Shown: positions 38,020-47,440 of the stretch, in pieces
How positions within the stretch are numbered: position 1 is the first letter of the stretch
Layout: every line of letters begins with the position of its first letter
NCBI RefSeq assembly: GCF_011009015.1
Contig: NZ_CP048878.1
Span: forward strand, 1,773,001-1,837,000
DNA length: 64,000 nucleotides
Direction: 5' to 3'
From: Spartinivicinus ruber
Lineage (GTDB): Bacteria; Pseudomonadota; Gammaproteobacteria; Pseudomonadales; Zooshikellaceae
Program-made: the position numbers and the translations under genes
The notes under the pieces: model-generated
What the model was told of the DNA's origin: nothing
What the model saw: the letters and a program-made list of their open reading frames with translations, nothing else
Database searches by the model: none

Positions 38020-39309
38020 ATGGTTGATACCCTGACAGCTGAAGACCTGGACTTTGATCGCCAACATATCTGGCATCCGTACACGTCAATGACCAACTGC
38101 TATGAAATGTATCCTGTTACCAGGGCTGATGGGGTTCGTTTAACCTTGGCTGACGGGCGTCAGTTGATTGATGGTATGGCTTCCTGGTGGTCGGCTATTC
38201 ATGGCTATAACCACCCTGTGTTGAATCACGCGTTGCAACAGCAGCTAGAAAAGATGGCTCATGTGATGTTTGGTGGGATTACTCATCAACCAGCTATTCA
38301 GCTAGCTAAACAGTTGATAGATATGACTCCAGAGCCTTTACAGCAAGTCTTTTTTGCGGATTCTGGCTCGGTGTCGGTAGAAGTGGCGATTAAGATGGCC
38401 ATCCAGTATTGGGTAGCGGCTGGTCAGCCAAAGAAAAAGCGTTTATTGACTGTTAAAAAAGGCTATCACGGCGATACTTTTGCCCCAATGTCTGTTTGTG
38501 ACCCTGAGGGTATGCATGAACATTTTGCAGGGATGTTACTGGATAACTACTTTGTTGAAGCACCACAATGTGGTTTTCATGAAAATTGGCAAGAAGATTA
38601 CATTGCAGAGTTTAAAGCGACGCTGGAACAGCATCACCAGGCCATTGCTGCGGTGATTTTAGAGCCGATTGTACAAAATGCAGGGGGTATGCGCTTTTAT
38701 TCGCCAGCCTATTTAAAACGCGTCAGAGAGCTGTGTGATGAATATCAGGTACTGTTAATTTTGGATGAGATTGCCACTGGGTTTGGTCGATCGGGTAAAT
38801 TATTCGCCTGTGAGTATGCTGATACTAGTCCTGACATTATGTGTGTTGGTAAAGCATTAACGGGTGGTTACATGACTTTAGCTGCCACTTTATGTACTCA
38901 ACAGGTGGCTCATACCATTTCCAGTCATGGTGTATTAATGCATGGGCCGACTTTTATGGCGAATCCACTGGCTTGCTCAGTCGCCTCGGCAAGCTTGCAG
39001 TTATTGCAGCTAGGACACTGGCAAGCACAAGTGGTGCAATTAGCCGCTACCATGGAAGCTTCCCTCGCTCCTTGCCGAGCGTTTGCCAATGTGGTCGATG
39101 TACGGGTTTTAGGCGCTATTGGGGTAGTAGAGCTTGCCCAGCCTGTTGATATGAAAGTTATTCAACCGTTATTTGTAGAGGCTGGAGTTTGGGTACGGCC
39201 TTTTGGCAAGCTGGTTTATATTATGCCCCCTTATATAATGGAGCAAGAAGATTGTCAGTTGTTGTGTAAGGCAATTTATCAGGTAGTTAGCAAACTTAAT
39301 AAAGTGTAA
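38020..39309 (+). CDS. bioA: Adenosylmethionine-8-amino-7-oxononanoate aminotransferase
   Basis: PLP enzyme that converts KAPA to DAPA in biotin synthesis, using SAM as amino donor. WHPYTSM near the N-terminus, DGMASWWSAIHGYNHP, FADSGSVSVEVAIKMA, KKGYHGDTFAPMSVCDP, LILDEIATGFGRSG and the PLP-Lys block CVGKALTGGYM are all characteristic of BioA. The start ATG at 38020 has a GAG ribosome-binding site 8 bases upstream; a GTG at 38011 in the same frame is less likely. 429 residues, full length. The other biotin genes are not in the window, so bioA is unlinked here. Confidence 0.95.
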   Translation: MVDTLTAEDLDFDRQHIWHPYTSMTNCYEMYPVTRADGVRLTLADGRQLIDGMASWWSAIHGYNHPVLNHALQQQLEKMAHVMFGGITHQPAIQLAKQLIDMTPEPLQQVFFADSGSVSVEVAIKMAIQYWVAAGQPKKKRLLTVKKGYHGDTFAPMSVCDPEGMHEHFAGMLLDNYFVEAPQCGFHENWQEDYIAEFKATLEQHHQAIAAVILEPIVQNAGGMRFYSPAYLKRVRELCDEYQVLLILDEIATGFGRSGKLFACEYADTSPDIMCVGKALTGGYMTLAATLCTQQVAHTISSHGVLMHGPTFMANPLACSVASASLQLLQLGHWQAQVVQLAATMEASLAPCRAFANVVDVRVLGAIGVVELAQPVDMKVIQPLFVEAGVWVRPFGKLVYIMPPYIMEQEDCQLLCKAIYQVVSKLNKV

Positions 39310-39328
39310 ACGTAAAAATAAAAACACT

Positions 39329-39470
39329 GAGGGTGTTGCAAAAGGATATGAGCGAAGCAAGGACAAGATAAAAATCGGTGAAAAAGCAGAGTTTATACTT
39401 AATAAATGAGCATTTTGAGCCTATTTTTTAACGCAATATTTGCAAGCACAGTAGTTTTGCGACAGCCTCC
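39329..39470. repeat. MITE-like palindromic element before pepQ
   Basis: GAGGGTGTTGCAAAA at 39329-39343 and TTTTGCGACAGCCTCC at 39455-39470 are imperfect terminal inverted repeats around about 110 bases with no open frame. The size, the ends and the AT-rich core fit a miniature inverted-repeat element. The right end is 18 bases before the pepQ ATG, so the pepQ promoter probably lies in the element or is shared with bioA. Confidence 0.65.
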
Positions 39471-39488
39471 AATATAGTGAGTGACAAA

Positions 39489-40814
39489 ATGACTGATTGG
39501 CAACAGCTTTATGAGAATCATATTGAACAGGTGAGCCAGTTTTTTGAAAAAGCAATGGCATTATCTCTTGTTGATGGCGTAATCATTTTTTCGGGAGCAC
39601 CTAAACGCGCATTCCTGGATGATACGTACTATCCATTTAAGGCAAATCCATTCTTTAAATGGTGGGTGCCATTATTGACTCAACCCCATTCTGCTGTGGT
39701 GTTTCAACCAGGAGAAAAACCACAGCTTATTTACTTTATGCCTCAAGACTTCTGGCATGTTACTCCCGAAGCGCCTACTGGTTATTGGGTGGATAGCTTT
39801 AATATAACAGTGATTGATGCGGTTGAAGTCATTAAAAGTGTTTTACCCAATAATCTCGAAAAGTTTGCTTTTATTGGTGAAGAAACCCAGTTAGCCGACA
39901 AATGGGGGATAGGACAGACTAATCCAGAGAAGTTGGTAAACTACCTTAGCTATCACAGAGCTTATAAAACGGCGTATGAGCAACAATGCTTAGCGCAGGC
40001 TAATCAAATTGCTGCAAAAGGCCATCAGGCAGCTATTACTGCTTTTCAGCAACAGCAGCCAGAACTTGATATTCATTTAGCATTTTTGTCTGCCTGTGGC
40101 CATCAAGAGTCGCATGCACCTTATAATAATATTGTGGCCTTAAATGAACATGGTGCAATTCTGCATTATGACCATTACCAGTCGACACGACCTGCACAAT
40201 ATTTGTCTTTATTAGTGGACGCAGGTGCTTGTTTTTCAGGTTATATTGCTGATATTACCCGTACAACGAGTGCAGTTCAGTCAGGGAAATTTAACCAATT
40301 AATTAAACAACTTGACCAAGCTCAGCAATGGATTATCCAGCAAATAAAAACCGGGTTGGACTATGCAGCCTTGCATGATCAAATGCATCAACAAATTGCA
40401 GTTATTTTAACTGAGTTGGAAATTGTTAATACAACAGCTGACTCCTGTTATGAACAGCAGTTAACCCGTACCTTTTTCCCTCATGGTTTAGGGCACTTAA
40501 TCGGGATTCAAACCCATGATGTCGGTGGTTGGCAGCAGGATGAACAGGGTACTCAGCTCAATCCACATCCTGACTATCCTTTTTTAAGACTGCAAAGACC
40601 TATTGCAGAAAATATGGCGTTCACCATTGAGCCTGGTATCTATTTTATCGACTTACTATTGGGGCAGCTATCGCCTGTTCAACAAAAAATGATCAACTGG
40701 TCTGTTGTTAATGAACTTAAGCCGTATGGCGGGGTGAGAATAGAAGATACAGTTATTGTTAAGCAGCAAGGCGTTAATAATATTACCCGACAAGCATTTG
40801 CGGCAATCGAGTGA
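39489..40814 (+). CDS. pepQ: Xaa-Pro dipeptidase PepQ
   Basis: Cytosolic metallopeptidase that splits Xaa-Pro dipeptides. The 441-residue protein has a creatinase-like N-terminal domain and a pita-bread C-terminal domain. The metal ligands are visible: VDAGACFSGYIADITRTT (two Asp), FFPHGLGHLIGIQTHDVGG (His), FTIEPGIYFI (Glu) and GGVRIEDTVIV (Glu). Length and motifs match proteobacterial PepQ. The ATG at 39489 has a GAG seven bases upstream; a GTG at 39477 is the alternative. A MITE-like repeat sits directly in front and a palindromic terminator behind. Confidence 0.93.
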   Translation: MTDWQQLYENHIEQVSQFFEKAMALSLVDGVIIFSGAPKRAFLDDTYYPFKANPFFKWWVPLLTQPHSAVVFQPGEKPQLIYFMPQDFWHVTPEAPTGYWVDSFNITVIDAVEVIKSVLPNNLEKFAFIGEETQLADKWGIGQTNPEKLVNYLSYHRAYKTAYEQQCLAQANQIAAKGHQAAITAFQQQQPELDIHLAFLSACGHQESHAPYNNIVALNEHGAILHYDHYQSTRPAQYLSLLVDAGACFSGYIADITRTTSAVQSGKFNQLIKQLDQAQQWIIQQIKTGLDYAALHDQMHQQIAVILTELEIVNTTADSCYEQQLTRTFFPHGLGHLIGIQTHDVGGWQQDEQGTQLNPHPDYPFLRLQRPIAENMAFTIEPGIYFIDLLLGQLSPVQQKMINWSVVNELKPYGGVRIEDTVIVKQQGVNNITRQAFAAIE

Positions 40815-40817
40815 GAG

Positions 40818-40841
40818 CTAGGGCCTGTTAACAGGCCCTAG
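40818..40841. terminator. Palindromic terminator-like hairpin after pepQ
   Basis: A perfect 24-base palindrome (arms CTAGGGCCTGTT and AACAGGCCCTAG) begins 4 bases after the pepQ stop. It is followed by TTAAGAAATAGG without a long T run. The strong GC-rich stem makes a transcript-end role likely. Confidence 0.6.
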
Positions 40842-41148
40842 TTAAGAAATAGGCGTTTAAATGGTCTTGGTTATCAAAAAGTAAATGTTGTATTTTTTGA
40901 AATTAGTGGAAAAAACATTAAATTCGAATAAACCAGTTGAAAACGTCAAAAAAACGTTCATGTTAAAAAATGCATTTCTCGAAGTAAGCCGTGTTTCTTA
41001 GTAGGCAATTGTAGTAGAATCCTTAACAATCAAAAACTTGCCTGCTCTTCGTGAAAGATTTTTTGACTTTATTGTCGTCGTATTCTTTCGTGTGAGTATA
41101 ACATAGTGACTCGTAATCGAGCGACTTAAAACATGTGGGGGATAATCA
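40842..41148. other. Upstream region of the GH16-like gene
   Basis: AT-rich, no open frame. A small hairpin CTCG-taat-CGAG lies near 41112. A GGGGGA ribosome-binding site lies at its right end before the TTG start at 41149. I see no recognisable riboswitch or operator. Confidence 0.4.
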
Positions 41149-43128
41149 TTGAACACTGGGGCTTGGCTAAGCTTAACAACAACTGCTATTTCGCTAAGTG
41201 CAGTATCTGTGCTGGCAGCAACAGTTGCAGAAAAGCCTGGTACAGTTGCTTCTGGCCTATATGCTTCGGTGATTTCAATTCAGCACCATGAAGATGAGCA
41301 GGCGACCGGTCGTTTATTGATTACTAACCATTCTAAACAAACAGTTGATTTAACCAATGCCTTAGTTGAGTTTGCCACACCTTATCGGGTCATTGAGGTT
41401 ACCGGGAGCTTTTTTCCTATTTCTATGCCTGATCGTCGGGTGTTGGTTTCTGAGCGAATGGGCGGGCAGTACAAAAACCAACTGGTGTTGGCATTTAGTG
41501 AAAACCAAAAGCTGAATACAGAATTACATCCTGGCTCCACCTTGTCTTTGATACTAAAGTTTGAGTCGCAAGCTAAGCTAGGCCAGTCATCAGCAAAAGC
41601 TATCATTTTTTTGTCAGACAAAGATCAGCAGACCAGCTATCAACATGGCCAACTGATCTTTAGAGCACCTAAAGCACCAGCCCCTGAAGTTAAGCAGTTA
41701 CCTGCGGTAGTGACTGTAAAAGGTGCTGGCGACTTTGAAAAACGAGTGGCGGTTGACTGGGGACAGAAGTTTATCCTGGATCAGTTACCCTATGGTGAAT
41801 ATACCATTCATACTGAGCAGGTAGGTGACTTCCCTGGTATGGCTAAGCAAACCATTCGTTTAACCAATAGAAAGTCAGCTACTGTAGTAAAAATTCACTA
41901 TGATGAGCCTGTTTATACAACAGTAATGCAACTGGTTACACCTGCTGAAGTAGCGGGTGATGAAGAGCCTCTGGTTGCTTATATTCAAGATGTTACTCAT
42001 GGTGAGCACCCCAGGCAGCTGGTGTTACAGTGGGGAAAAAGCCAACAACTGAACAACTTAGTGGTTGGACACCGTTACCGGTTATGGTTTAACCCTATTA
42101 AGCACTGGCCTTATCAGTATGAACCCAGCGCTAGCAGAGAAAAGCCATTTGAATTTACCGCTGGTAAAGATGGTGTTCAGCAGTTTGTGTTAACTTTTCA
42201 ACAGTCCTCCGAGCCAACAGGTGAGCTTGCTGTTGCTACTGAGGTGGCAGGGTTACCTATTGGGGCGAAAGCGACACTTATTTTAAATCCTATCTCTGGT
42301 GGGGAGCCTGTAACGCGGAAGTTATCGGTTGGCCAGGATAGTTTAACCAACATTGCACCGGGTAATTATTGGCTTACGGCCAGTGACTATCTCTATCAAG
42401 GTAAAATTTATCGAGCTACTCTCTCATCTGCCAAATTGGAGCTTAATCATCATCAGTCCGCTAGAATTAATATTGAATATACAGATAATAATAAACTGTT
42501 TTTTGCTGGTCGAGAGTGGCAGATTAAACAAGGGCCGTTGCAAGACTCATCAAAAGATGGGCGTTGGGCGCCGGAAAATGTTTTTGTCGATCAACGTGGT
42601 AGATTACATTTGGTATTAAATTATCAAAATGGGAAGTGGCAAGCCGGTGGCGTTGAGTCAGTTGACGACTTTGAGTCTGGTCAGCTACAAATTAAAACAA
42701 CTACTCAAATTAGTAATCTGTTGGCCAACAGCCAATTTTCCATTGGCCTCCAAAATAAGGATAAAACCAGAGGTTTTGGTTTTACTATGAGTTGCGCTAA
42801 TAGTTGCCAAGATACAACAGATGGTGTCGTTACCCGTTATTGGCTACAGCAAAAATCAGCATTAAAAGGCAAGCAAAGCTTATATAACTGGCAAGCCAGT
42901 CGATTAACCCATGCTATTAATTGGACTCCAAATGGCGTTTTATTTGAAACCAAAAAAGGCCATAATCAAAAAGGATCTATAACCCTATCACGAAAATTTT
43001 TATCAGCTGCTTTACATAATGAAGCTGATTTTCCATTACAACTGATGTTGACTCCTTTGTCTGACGCTTTGCCTAAAAGCCGTAAGGTTGAGTTGATCAT
43101 TAATTCAATTACTAGTGATGTTGATTAA
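41149..43128 (+). CDS. Secreted multidomain protein with C-terminal GH16-like domain
   Basis: A 659-residue exported protein. The TTG start at 41149 follows GGGGGA; a signal peptide covers about 1-24 (ending SVLAA-TVA). Residues about 30-170 form a beta-rich domain (TGRLLITNHSKQTVDLTNALVEF) recalling cellulose/chitin-binding CBM2-type modules. Two or three PEGA-like beta repeats follow (LPYGEYTIHTEQ, NIAPGNYWLTASDY). From about residue 450 a jellyroll resembling glycoside hydrolase family 16 begins: WAPENVFVDQRGRLHLVL, then a long beta-rich tail. The catalytic ExDxxE motif of GH16 is not seen, so it may be a lectin-like binding protein. It precedes the chitinase gene by 626 bases on the same strand, suggesting a role in polysaccharide binding. 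Function inferred. Confidence 0.6.
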   Translation: MNTGAWLSLTTTAISLSAVSVLAATVAEKPGTVASGLYASVISIQHHEDEQATGRLLITNHSKQTVDLTNALVEFATPYRVIEVTGSFFPISMPDRRVLVSERMGGQYKNQLVLAFSENQKLNTELHPGSTLSLILKFESQAKLGQSSAKAIIFLSDKDQQTSYQHGQLIFRAPKAPAPEVKQLPAVVTVKGAGDFEKRVAVDWGQKFILDQLPYGEYTIHTEQVGDFPGMAKQTIRLTNRKSATVVKIHYDEPVYTTVMQLVTPAEVAGDEEPLVAYIQDVTHGEHPRQLVLQWGKSQQLNNLVVGHRYRLWFNPIKHWPYQYEPSASREKPFEFTAGKDGVQQFVLTFQQSSEPTGELAVATEVAGLPIGAKATLILNPISGGEPVTRKLSVGQDSLTNIAPGNYWLTASDYLYQGKIYRATLSSAKLELNHHQSARINIEYTDNNKLFFAGREWQIKQGPLQDSSKDGRWAPENVFVDQRGRLHLVLNYQNGKWQAGGVESVDDFESGQLQIKTTTQISNLLANSQFSIGLQNKDKTRGFGFTMSCANSCQDTTDGVVTRYWLQQKSALKGKQSLYNWQASRLTHAINWTPNGVLFETKKGHNQKGSITLSRKFLSAALHNEADFPLQLMLTPLSDALPKSRKVELIINSITSDVD

Positions 43129-43754
43129 ATTTGGCTTTTAATTGGTATTGTTAGAGTTCTCCTTTTTAAATATTTACTTCTTTTGTCGTTTATTATTCAC
43201 GGAAATATGTGAACTATATCGATGGAAGATTAGTTTCTTTTGCTACGCTTAAATCAGGACTATGCTTTACATAAACTGTATTAAATTACGGTAAGTAATT
43301 CGTTGTTTTTTTAAGGGTTTATTTTAGTATTTTTTTAATTCTTACTTAAGTAAATTGTAAAGTATAAGCCTAACCGAATTTGAATGAATATTGAATTATA
43401 TTCAAAGCGAAGGGTTGGTAAGGAGCTAGCTTACTACTGTGGAGCTAGTGATAGCCGCGCTAACTGAAATAAAAGTACTAGCTGATATCCACCGTCCATG
43501 GTGGTCAAGGGTGATGACAACAAACCCAAAAGCTCATTCACGAAGGATATATGAACGGTATTCTTTTAACTGAGTGGTTTTAGGATTAACTAGAACTGTA
43601 TTCTATTATTTTTTGAATTCATTTTATCTATGAATATTTTTGGAGTTGCTTTTGAGTTGCTCCCTTAATTGGTATTACCAAAATAGTATTTTTTTAGCTG
43701 CATTCCAAAGCCTAAACATTTTTTTATTTAACAGTTAAGTTGACGGAGGCATCA
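43129..43754. other. Long leader/intergenic region before the chitinase gene
   Basis: 626 bases without an open frame. The central part (43425-43562) is homologous to a block at 57465-57730 and is listed as a repeat. The rest is strongly AT-rich, with T runs near 43305-43340. The right end carries the GGAGG ribosome-binding site of the chitinase gene. Confidence 0.5.
43425..43562 (+). repeat. Structured non-coding repeat, copy A
   Basis: Shares with copy B (57465-57730) the string TAGCTTACTACTGTG, then GATAGC, ACTGAAATAAAA and CTAG, and at the right end CCATGGT, GACAACA, AAAG, ATTCACG and AGG-TAT. Copy A contains the hairpins CTAGCT/AGCTAG (arms around TTACTACTGTGG) and CCACC-gtccat-GGTGG. 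Copy B has about 130 extra bases in the middle. No coding frame explains the conservation. It could be a small structured RNA, a leader, or an inactive mobile element end. It matches no RNA family that I can recognise. Confidence 0.55.
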
Positions 43755-46700
43755 ATGAATAGCCTGTCTTTCCGGCATTTGTTGCCAAAGACGCTGAGCT
43801 TAGGTATTACCCTTGGTTTAGGTATGTCTTTGGCTGATACATCTTTTGCCACCCCTATTACAGAGAATAATGTTGCAGATGACAAAGTAATAGCGGCCTA
43901 TTTTGCTGAATGGGGAATTTATGGCCGAAACTTCCATGTTAAGGATATACCTGCAGAAAAGCTGACCCATATATTATATGGTTTTATTGCTGTTTGTGGC
44001 CCTAATGAGTCATTAAAAAAAGCGAATCCCCAAGGTTTTAGTGCACTACAAAGAGAGTGTAGTGATCAAGAAGACTATACGGTTACCATTCATGATCGTT
44101 TTGCTGCGTTGGAAAAAAGTTATCCAGGTGATAAATGGGATCAACCAGTCAAAGGTAACTTTAACCAGCTGGCTAAAATGAAAGCGGCTAATCCGCATAT
44201 TAAAATTTTACCTTCACTTGGTGGGTGGACGTTATCTGACCCTTTTTATTATTTAGCTAACGACTCACAAAAGCGTGCTAAGTTTGTTCAGTCAGCAATC
44301 GACTTTATCAAACAATATGATTTTTTTGATGGTTTGGATATCGACTGGGAATTTCCTGGTCAGCCAGGAGCCAACCCTGACTTAGGTAAACCAGAAGACA
44401 AACAGGGGTTTACTATGTTAATGCAGGAGTTGCGAATGGCCTTGGATAAGTTAGGCCAGCAAACCGGGCGAAAATATTTGTTAACAGCTGCCGTCTCATC
44501 AGGCCCTAAAAAAATTGCTAGCATAGACTACTCCCAAGTGTCTCAGTATATGGATTATGTATTTACCATGACCTATGACTTTTATGGGGGCTGGGATAAT
44601 ACCTTGGGACATCATGCTGGTATTTATGCAGCAGATCATGAAAAAATACCGCAATACAATGCTCATGATGCCATCAATAATATTATCAAAGCGGGCTTTC
44701 CTGCCAATAAACTTGTAATGGGCGTAGCCATGTATGGCAGGGGCTGGAAAGGCATTGCCGGTGGGCTTCCCGATAACCCATTTACAGGTAAAGGTGGTGG
44801 ACCATTACCTCAAAATACACAGCAAGGCACCTGGGAAAATGGTGTTATTGATTATAAAGGAATTGAGAAATACTACTTGGGTGGTGTAAATGGTCAAGGA
44901 ACTAATGGCTTTAAATATTACTATGATGAAAAAGCCCAAGCCCCTTATGTATGGAATGCTGAAAATGGTACTTTAATTACTTATGACAATCCGCGCTCAG
45001 TTAAAGCCAAAGGGGCTTATGCCTTAAGTAAACAATTAAAAGGGTTATTTGCCTGGGAAATTGATGCGGATAATGGTCAGATTCTCGATGCTATGCATGC
45101 GGGGTTAAATTCTGATGGTCAGCCACCCGAGCCCCCCAAACCAAATCCTGATAACCCTGAGCCACCTACCCCGACACCAGACCCTGGAGATGACGACAAA
45201 CCAAACCCAGCCCCCGATCCAGGTGATAATGACAAGCCCAAACCGCCTACGCCTGATCCAGATGGTGATGCCATAGCAGAATGGGATGCAGAGACAGCTT
45301 ATTGGGCAGGTGATAAGGTTCGTTATCAGGGCAAAACCTATCAGGCGAAATGGTGGACCGAAGGCAATGAGCCAGGTAAAGGTCAGTGGGGACCTTGGAA
45401 ATTACTCGGTAGTAAGCCTGGTGACGACAAGCCAACACCTAATCCTAAACCAAACCCAAATGATAATGATAAGCCTGACGACAATGATCATCCCAACCCA
45501 ATTCCTGATAAACCCGATACTGGTGACGTCAAAGACTGGAATCCGACAGCTATCTATGTAAAAGGGAGCCAAGTCAAATATAACCATGTTATCTATGAGG
45601 CAAAATGGTGGACCAAAGGGGATGAGCCAGGTAAAGATCAATGGGGACCTTGGAAACGGGTTGATGGAGACAAACCCAATCCAGATCCTGACAAACCTGA
45701 TCCGGATAAACCAGATCCAGACAAGCCTAATCCTGATGATGGCTCGCCTAATAATAGTGGTAAATACGCTGTAATTGGTTACTACATGTTAGAGCCTGAT
45801 GAAATTAATAAATATCCAGCGGTAGACTTTCCTGTGAGTAATATTTCACCAGAAAAGGCTAAAATGCTTACTCATATCAACTATGCGTTTATTGGTATTA
45901 ATGAACAAGGCCAGTGTGATTTATTACAGGGAGCCAATGAGCAGAAGTCAGCAGAAGTATTTCAGTTGTTGACTAATCTCAAGCAATACAATGCCAATTT
46001 AAAATTGATGTTTTCAGTGGGTGGCTGGGCATTTTCCAATGATGCCAGTCCTACATCGAATCGGTTTAGAGATGCAGCGAGTACCCCGGCAGCCAGAACG
46101 AAGTTAGCCAAATCCTGTATTGCATTCATGAAAAAACATGGGTTTGATGGTATCGATTTAGACTGGGAATATCCAAGAAAGCAAGATGCAAATAACTTTG
46201 TTGCTTTATTGAAAGAGTTTCGCAAACAGATTGATCAGGTAGAACAAACTAGCCAGGCAGCTGATTATCAGCTAACCATTGCTGGAGCAGGTGGTGCCTT
46301 TTTTATGTCTCGTTACTACCACTTGCTAGATAAAGTGGTAGAGCCGTTAGATTATATCAATCTAATGACCTATGACTTTAACGGACCTTGGCAGGGGGTG
46401 ACCAAAACCAACTTTCATGCCCATTTATATGGTAGCAAAGGTGAGCCTAAGTTTTACAATGCATTACGTGAAGTACAGTTTAATCCACCCAAATCTTGGG
46501 AAGAAATAAAGAAACTATTTCCCAGCCCTTTTGCTTTAACTGCGGATGCGGCAGTGAAGCAGCACTTAATCATGAAAGTGCCACGTAATAAGGTAGTTAT
46601 GGGGGTGCCTTTTTATGGTCGAGCCTTTAGAAAAACGGGAACAGATAATTATGGGTTGTATCAAACCTTTAATACCCAAAAAGGTGATCCATACAGAGGT

Positions 46701-47033
46701 GACCCAACATGGTTAGTAGGGTGTGATAAGTGTGTTGAACGTAATGAGCCACGGATAGCCACTTATGCTGATATTAAAAAAATGTTAGCAGGCGACTATG
46801 GCTATAAGCGGCACTTTCATTCTGAAGCGAAAGCCCCTTGGCTGCATAATGTCAAACATAACCTGTTTGTAACTTATGATGATCAGGAGTCAATGAAATA
46901 TAAAACTAACTACATCAGGCAGGAGAAACTAGCAGGGGTGATGTTTTGGCACTTAGGTCAGGATGATCAACAAGGGACCTTGCTGCAGTCATTACATCAG
47001 GGATTGAATAGCGGTAACGTTAGTAGTCACTAA
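43755..47033 (+). CDS. Secreted chitinase with two GH18 domains and two CBM5/12 modules
   Basis: Extracellular chitinase of 1092 residues. The ATG at 43755 has GGAGG 7 bases upstream; an upstream TTG at 43740 is rejected. The signal peptide covers about 1-33 (ending SFA-TP). The first GH18 domain (about 43-450) has SLGGW and FDGLDIDWEFPG, with the catalytic Glu near residue 199. Pro/Asp-rich linkers then enclose two chitin-binding modules (about 506-553 and 592-638), each with WDAETAYWAGD- or WNPTAIYVKG-type starts and an AKWWT-G-EPG core. A PDKPDPDKP repeat linker leads to the second GH18 domain (about 670-1085), with SVGGW and FDGIDLDWEYP (Glu near 805). Both catalytic DxxDxDxE motifs are intact. 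Confidence 0.95.
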   Translation: MNSLSFRHLLPKTLSLGITLGLGMSLADTSFATPITENNVADDKVIAAYFAEWGIYGRNFHVKDIPAEKLTHILYGFIAVCGPNESLKKANPQGFSALQRECSDQEDYTVTIHDRFAALEKSYPGDKWDQPVKGNFNQLAKMKAANPHIKILPSLGGWTLSDPFYYLANDSQKRAKFVQSAIDFIKQYDFFDGLDIDWEFPGQPGANPDLGKPEDKQGFTMLMQELRMALDKLGQQTGRKYLLTAAVSSGPKKIASIDYSQVSQYMDYVFTMTYDFYGGWDNTLGHHAGIYAADHEKIPQYNAHDAINNIIKAGFPANKLVMGVAMYGRGWKGIAGGLPDNPFTGKGGGPLPQNTQQGTWENGVIDYKGIEKYYLGGVNGQGTNGFKYYYDEKAQAPYVWNAENGTLITYDNPRSVKAKGAYALSKQLKGLFAWEIDADNGQILDAMHAGLNSDGQPPEPPKPNPDNPEPPTPTPDPGDDDKPNPAPDPGDNDKPKPPTPDPDGDAIAEWDAETAYWAGDKVRYQGKTYQAKWWTEGNEPGKGQWGPWKLLGSKPGDDKPTPNPKPNPNDNDKPDDNDHPNPIPDKPDTGDVKDWNPTAIYVKGSQVKYNHVIYEAKWWTKGDEPGKDQWGPWKRVDGDKPNPDPDKPDPDKPDPDKPNPDDGSPNNSGKYAVIGYYMLEPDEINKYPAVDFPVSNISPEKAKMLTHINYAFIGINEQGQCDLLQGANEQKSAEVFQLLTNLKQYNANLKLMFSVGGWAFSNDASPTSNRFRDAASTPAARTKLAKSCIAFMKKHGFDGIDLDWEYPRKQDANNFVALLKEFRKQIDQVEQTSQAADYQLTIAGAGGAFFMSRYYHLLDKVVEPLDYINLMTYDFNGPWQGVTKTNFHAHLYGSKGEPKFYNALREVQFNPPKSWEEIKKLFPSPFALTADAAVKQHLIMKVPRNKVVMGVPFYGRAFRKTGTDNYGLYQTFNTQKGDPYRGDPTWLVGCDKCVERNEPRIATYADIKKMLAGDYGYKRHFHSEAKAPWLHNVKHNLFVTYDDQESMKYKTNYIRQEKLAGVMFWHLGQDDQQGTLLQSLHQGLNSGNVSSH

Positions 47034-47052
47034 ATACTATTCGCTTATATTT

Positions 47053-47086
47053 AAAAAGTCAGCACCATGGTTGCTGGCTTTTTTAT
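47053..47086 (+). terminator. Rho-independent terminator of the chitinase gene
   Basis: AGTCAGC and GCTGGCT form a 7-bp stem (one G-U pair), flanked by AAAAA and TTTTTT, about 20 bases after the stop. The A run on the left may let it work on both strands. Confidence 0.8.
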
Positions 47087-47178
47087 GGTGTTGTCAAGAA
47101 AAGTGATTTAGGAGAAGAAAGCCGTGGTTGGCTAGCTTGGATTACGAGTAGTGGGATAAAAAGATAGACGGGGTCTGT

Positions 47179-47202
47179 AGGGTAGTGCTGGTGCACTACC
47201 CT
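47179..47202. terminator. Hairpin after the cold-shock gene
   Basis: AGGGTAGTGC (47179-47188) pairs perfectly with GCACTACCCT (47193-47202) around a 4-base loop, 29 bases beyond the cold-shock stop on the minus strand. No T run follows directly. Strong stem, so a transcript-end role is likely. Confidence 0.55.
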
Positions 47203-47230
47203 GAAAGCAGTATCAGTTATAAGCTGTAGC

Positions 47231-47440
47231 TTATAAAGGAACTACGTTCTCAGCCTGTGGGCCTTTAGGACCTTGAGTTACAGTGAACTCAACTTGTTGG
47301 CCTTCAGCCAGCACTTTAAAACCTGGTGTTTGAATTGCACTGTAGTGTACAAAAACGTCAGGACCAGATTGTTGCTCTAAAAAACCAAAACCTTTTGATT
47401 CGTTAAACCATTTTACAGTGCCGTTTTTTCTATCAGACAT
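47231..47440 (-). CDS. Cold-shock domain protein (CspA family)
   Basis: A 69-residue single cold-shock domain. [17 protein letters not shown] (RNP-1 like KGFGF) and DVFVHYSAI (RNP-2 like) are both present. It binds single-stranded RNA and DNA and acts as an RNA chaperone. GAPs of Lys/Arg are normal for the family. A clean sigma-70 promoter lies about 180 bases upstream, leaving the long 5' leader usual in cold-inducible csp mRNAs. Whether it is cold-induced or constitutive cannot be told. Confidence 0.95.
   Translation of the reverse strand: MSDRKNGTVKWFNESKGFGFLEQQSGPDVFVHYSAIQTPGFKVLAEGQQVEFTVTQGPKGPQAENVVPL

Noticed and set aside
43425-43562. c-di-GMP (GEMM) riboswitch before the chitinase gene
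   Set aside because: The conserved GCAAACC and GGGACGCAAAGCC blocks are missing, and copy B is not upstream of any gene on the same strand.
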